From Chloroflexota bacterium (GTDB taxonomy: Bacteria; Chloroflexota; Dehalococcoidia; Lucifugimonadales; Lucifugimonadaceae), in contig JACQUF010000055.1 in NCBI GenBank assembly GCA_016210435.1, forward strand, positions 1-6,799: a stretch of DNA of 6,799 bases, given 5' to 3'. Positions 5,723 to 6,799 of the stretch are shown here, piece after piece (positions within the stretch are counted from its first letter, which is position 1; the number at the start of each line of letters is the position of its first letter). A program made the translations under genes and the position numbers. A model generated the notes under the pieces. That model had not been told where the DNA came from. It did no database searches and was given only the letters and a program-made list of their open reading frames with translations.

Positions 5723-5972
5723 GGTCAAGGTTCGAGGGCCAGGGTCCGAGGGGTTGACCCCGGAACATGGCCCTGAATCTACCCTCGGCCCTTGGACCGC
5801 GGCCCTCGGCCCACCCCCTCCCTATTCCCTGCAACCTTCTCTTGGCCCTCGGCTCTAAGACCGTGGCCCTCATGCCCGATCTCGCCCTGTCCGGTACCAT
5901 ACGCCGGACCATTCAGGTTCTAGAGGTCAGGTTCTAGGGGTGCCCTTGGCTCTCGGCCCTGCCCCGGCATCC
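5723..5972 (+). repeat. GC-rich spacer of direct and inverted repeat words
   Basis: No gene is supported here. The 14-base unit TCAGGTTCTAGRGG occurs as a tandem pair (5913-5926, 5927-5940; one mismatch). Diverged relatives, TCAAGGTTCGAGGG (5725-5738) and CCAGGGTCCGAGGGG (5739-5753), sit at the other end. The middle carries the opposite orientation: CCCTCGGCCCTTGGACC (5782-5798) is a near inverted repeat of 5736-5752, and GGCCCT recurs at 5769, 5787, 5801, 5844, 5865 and 5955. A separate hairpin pairs GTCCGG (5889-5894) with CCGGAC (5904-5909). The RNA could be highly structured, but no U-run terminator is seen. Confidence 0.6.
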
Positions 5973-5980
5973 AGAAGGAG
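5973..5980 (+). promoter_or_regulatory. Shine-Dalgarno of the amidohydrolase gene
   Basis: AGAAGGAG, a strong anti-16S match, lies 11 bases before ATG 5992. It fixes the start of the truncated hydrolase gene and agrees with the metal-binding HTH motif beginning at residue 6. Confidence 0.75.
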
Positions 5981-5991
5981 CGACGCTGCCA

Positions 5992-6799
5992 ATGATCGTC
6001 GACGTCCACACGCATCTGCCAACGCATCGCACTCGCATCCCGTCCGCGGAACGCCGCGTCGAATCAGTCATGCGGTCGGGAACACCGGTGCAGCTGAGCA
6101 ACACCATCGCCGACTACGCCGAAGCAATGAAGCCGGTTGACCGGACGCTCATCTTCGGGATCGCGCCACGACCGTGGCAGCCGGACAGGAACATGATCGA
6201 GCGACCGCGCGGCTTCCCCTCGGGCATGAATCACAACGACATTGCGGCTGAGGTAGCCCGCAAGTTTCCGGACAAGGTGATCGGCTGCATGTCCCTTCAT
6301 CCGCTCGATCCCAAGGTGAACGAGGAATATGACAGGTGCGTAGGGGATCTCAAGCTGCGCGGAATCAAGCTGGGGCCCAACTACCAGGACTTCGATTCCC
6401 ATGGCGACGCCGCGTTCCGGCTATTCGCCAGACTCGAGAAGGATGGAATCCCGATCGTGTTCCATCAGGGCACGTCGCCGATGGAGGATGCGCCGCTCGA
6501 ATACGCGCATCCGCTCAAGATGGACCGTGTCGCCACGTGCTTCCCGAAGCTCCGGATCGTCATGGCGCACCTCGGCCATCCATGGCAGGCTGACTGTCTC
6601 GCGGTTGTCCGAAAGCACAAGAACGTTTGGGCGGACGTTTCGGCCCAGTTCTACCGTCCGTATTCCTTCTGGCAGGGCATGCGCCTTTTCCACGAGTGGG
6701 GTGTTACGGGGAAGATTCTGTTTGCATCCGACTGGCCGGTCACGAAGCCGCAGGACAATATCGATGGTCTTCGTGGCCTGGCCAAGTTCGCAAAAGACC
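5992..6799 (+). CDS. Amidohydrolase-2 family metal-dependent hydrolase (3' truncated by window end)
   Basis: A TIM-barrel metal hydrolase or decarboxylase-like protein of the amidohydrolase-related (ACMSD-like) family. The frame is open from ATG 5992 for 269 codons to the window edge with no stop, so the gene is partial. Metal-site signatures are MIVDVHTHL (His6, His8), IVFHQG (His158), AHLGHP (His193, His196) and FASDWP (Asp247), in the order and spacing expected. The segment LRGIKLGPNYQDF (122-134) matches the strand that precedes the metal His in this family. Members hydrolyse or decarboxylate diverse small molecules, and nothing here fixes the substrate. A strong Shine-Dalgarno supports the start. 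The repeat-rich spacer separates it from the receiver gene, so operon membership is doubtful. Confidence 0.9.
   Translation, partial: MIVDVHTHLPTHRTRIPSAERRVESVMRSGTPVQLSNTIADYAEAMKPVDRTLIFGIAPRPWQPDRNMIERPRGFPSGMNHNDIAAEVARKFPDKVIGCMSLHPLDPKVNEEYDRCVGDLKLRGIKLGPNYQDFDSHGDAAFRLFARLEKDGIPIVFHQGTSPMEDAPLEYAHPLKMDRVATCFPKLRIVMAHLGHPWQADCLAVVRKHKNVWADVSAQFYRPYSFWQGMRLFHEWGVTGKILFASDWPVTKPQDNIDGLRGLAKFAKD

Noticed and set aside
5723..5960. CRISPR array
   Set aside because: The repeats are degenerate, occur in both orientations and lack regular spacers.

Overview
The window reads as a free-living, GC-rich bacterium. Most genes have Chloroflexota-like flavour (assimilatory APS reductase with a short Sat, soluble LHG-type histidine kinase, lipoprotein-type HtrA, GTCATTCTGAG-type dispersed repeats). 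That phylum is an inference from style, not something shown directly. All real genes lie on the + strand; the long minus-strand open frames are GC-driven shadows.

Layout. (1) 5-1288: an HtrA/DegP-type trypsin-like protease with a lipoprotein signal and one PDZ domain. (2) 1315-1487: a small single-pass membrane protein gene with a good Shine-Dalgarno and a TTG start, split into two frames by a 5-bp tandem duplication (TTCGT TTCGT). (3) 1538-1689: a regulatory leader upstream of cysH, and the best find in the window. It has an extended -10 promoter, a 20-codon leader peptide containing three Cys codons in a run of four (Cys-Ser-Cys-Cys), mutually exclusive RNA pairings, and a textbook intrinsic terminator 38 bases before cysH. 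The geometry matches trp-type ribosome-mediated transcription attenuation, here sensing cysteine supply. (4) 1728-2528 cysH (iron-sulfur APS reductase) and 2750-3907 sat (sulfate adenylyltransferase). Together they take sulfate to APS to sulfite, the first half of cysteine biosynthesis. No APS kinase is present, in line with direct APS reduction. (5) 2529-2749 and 3908-4214: gene-free stretches on either side of sat, made largely of degenerate dispersed-repeat fragments. (6) 4215-5228 a soluble HisKA_3-like histidine kinase and 5324-5722 a stand-alone receiver protein, probably a two-component pair without a DNA-binding output in this window. (7) 5723-5991: a GC-rich spacer of direct and inverted repeat words. 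(8) 5992-6799: the first 269 codons of an amidohydrolase-2 family metal-dependent hydrolase that runs off the window end.

How it works together: when charged Cys-tRNA is scarce, a ribosome should pause on the Cys codons of the leader and block one arm of an early hairpin. A downstream strand can then capture the 5' arm of the terminator, so transcription reads into cysH (and perhaps sat). When cysteine is plentiful the ribosome reaches the leader stop codon, the terminator folds, and sulfate reduction is switched off. The flanking protease, two-component and hydrolase genes show no evident functional link to this circuit.
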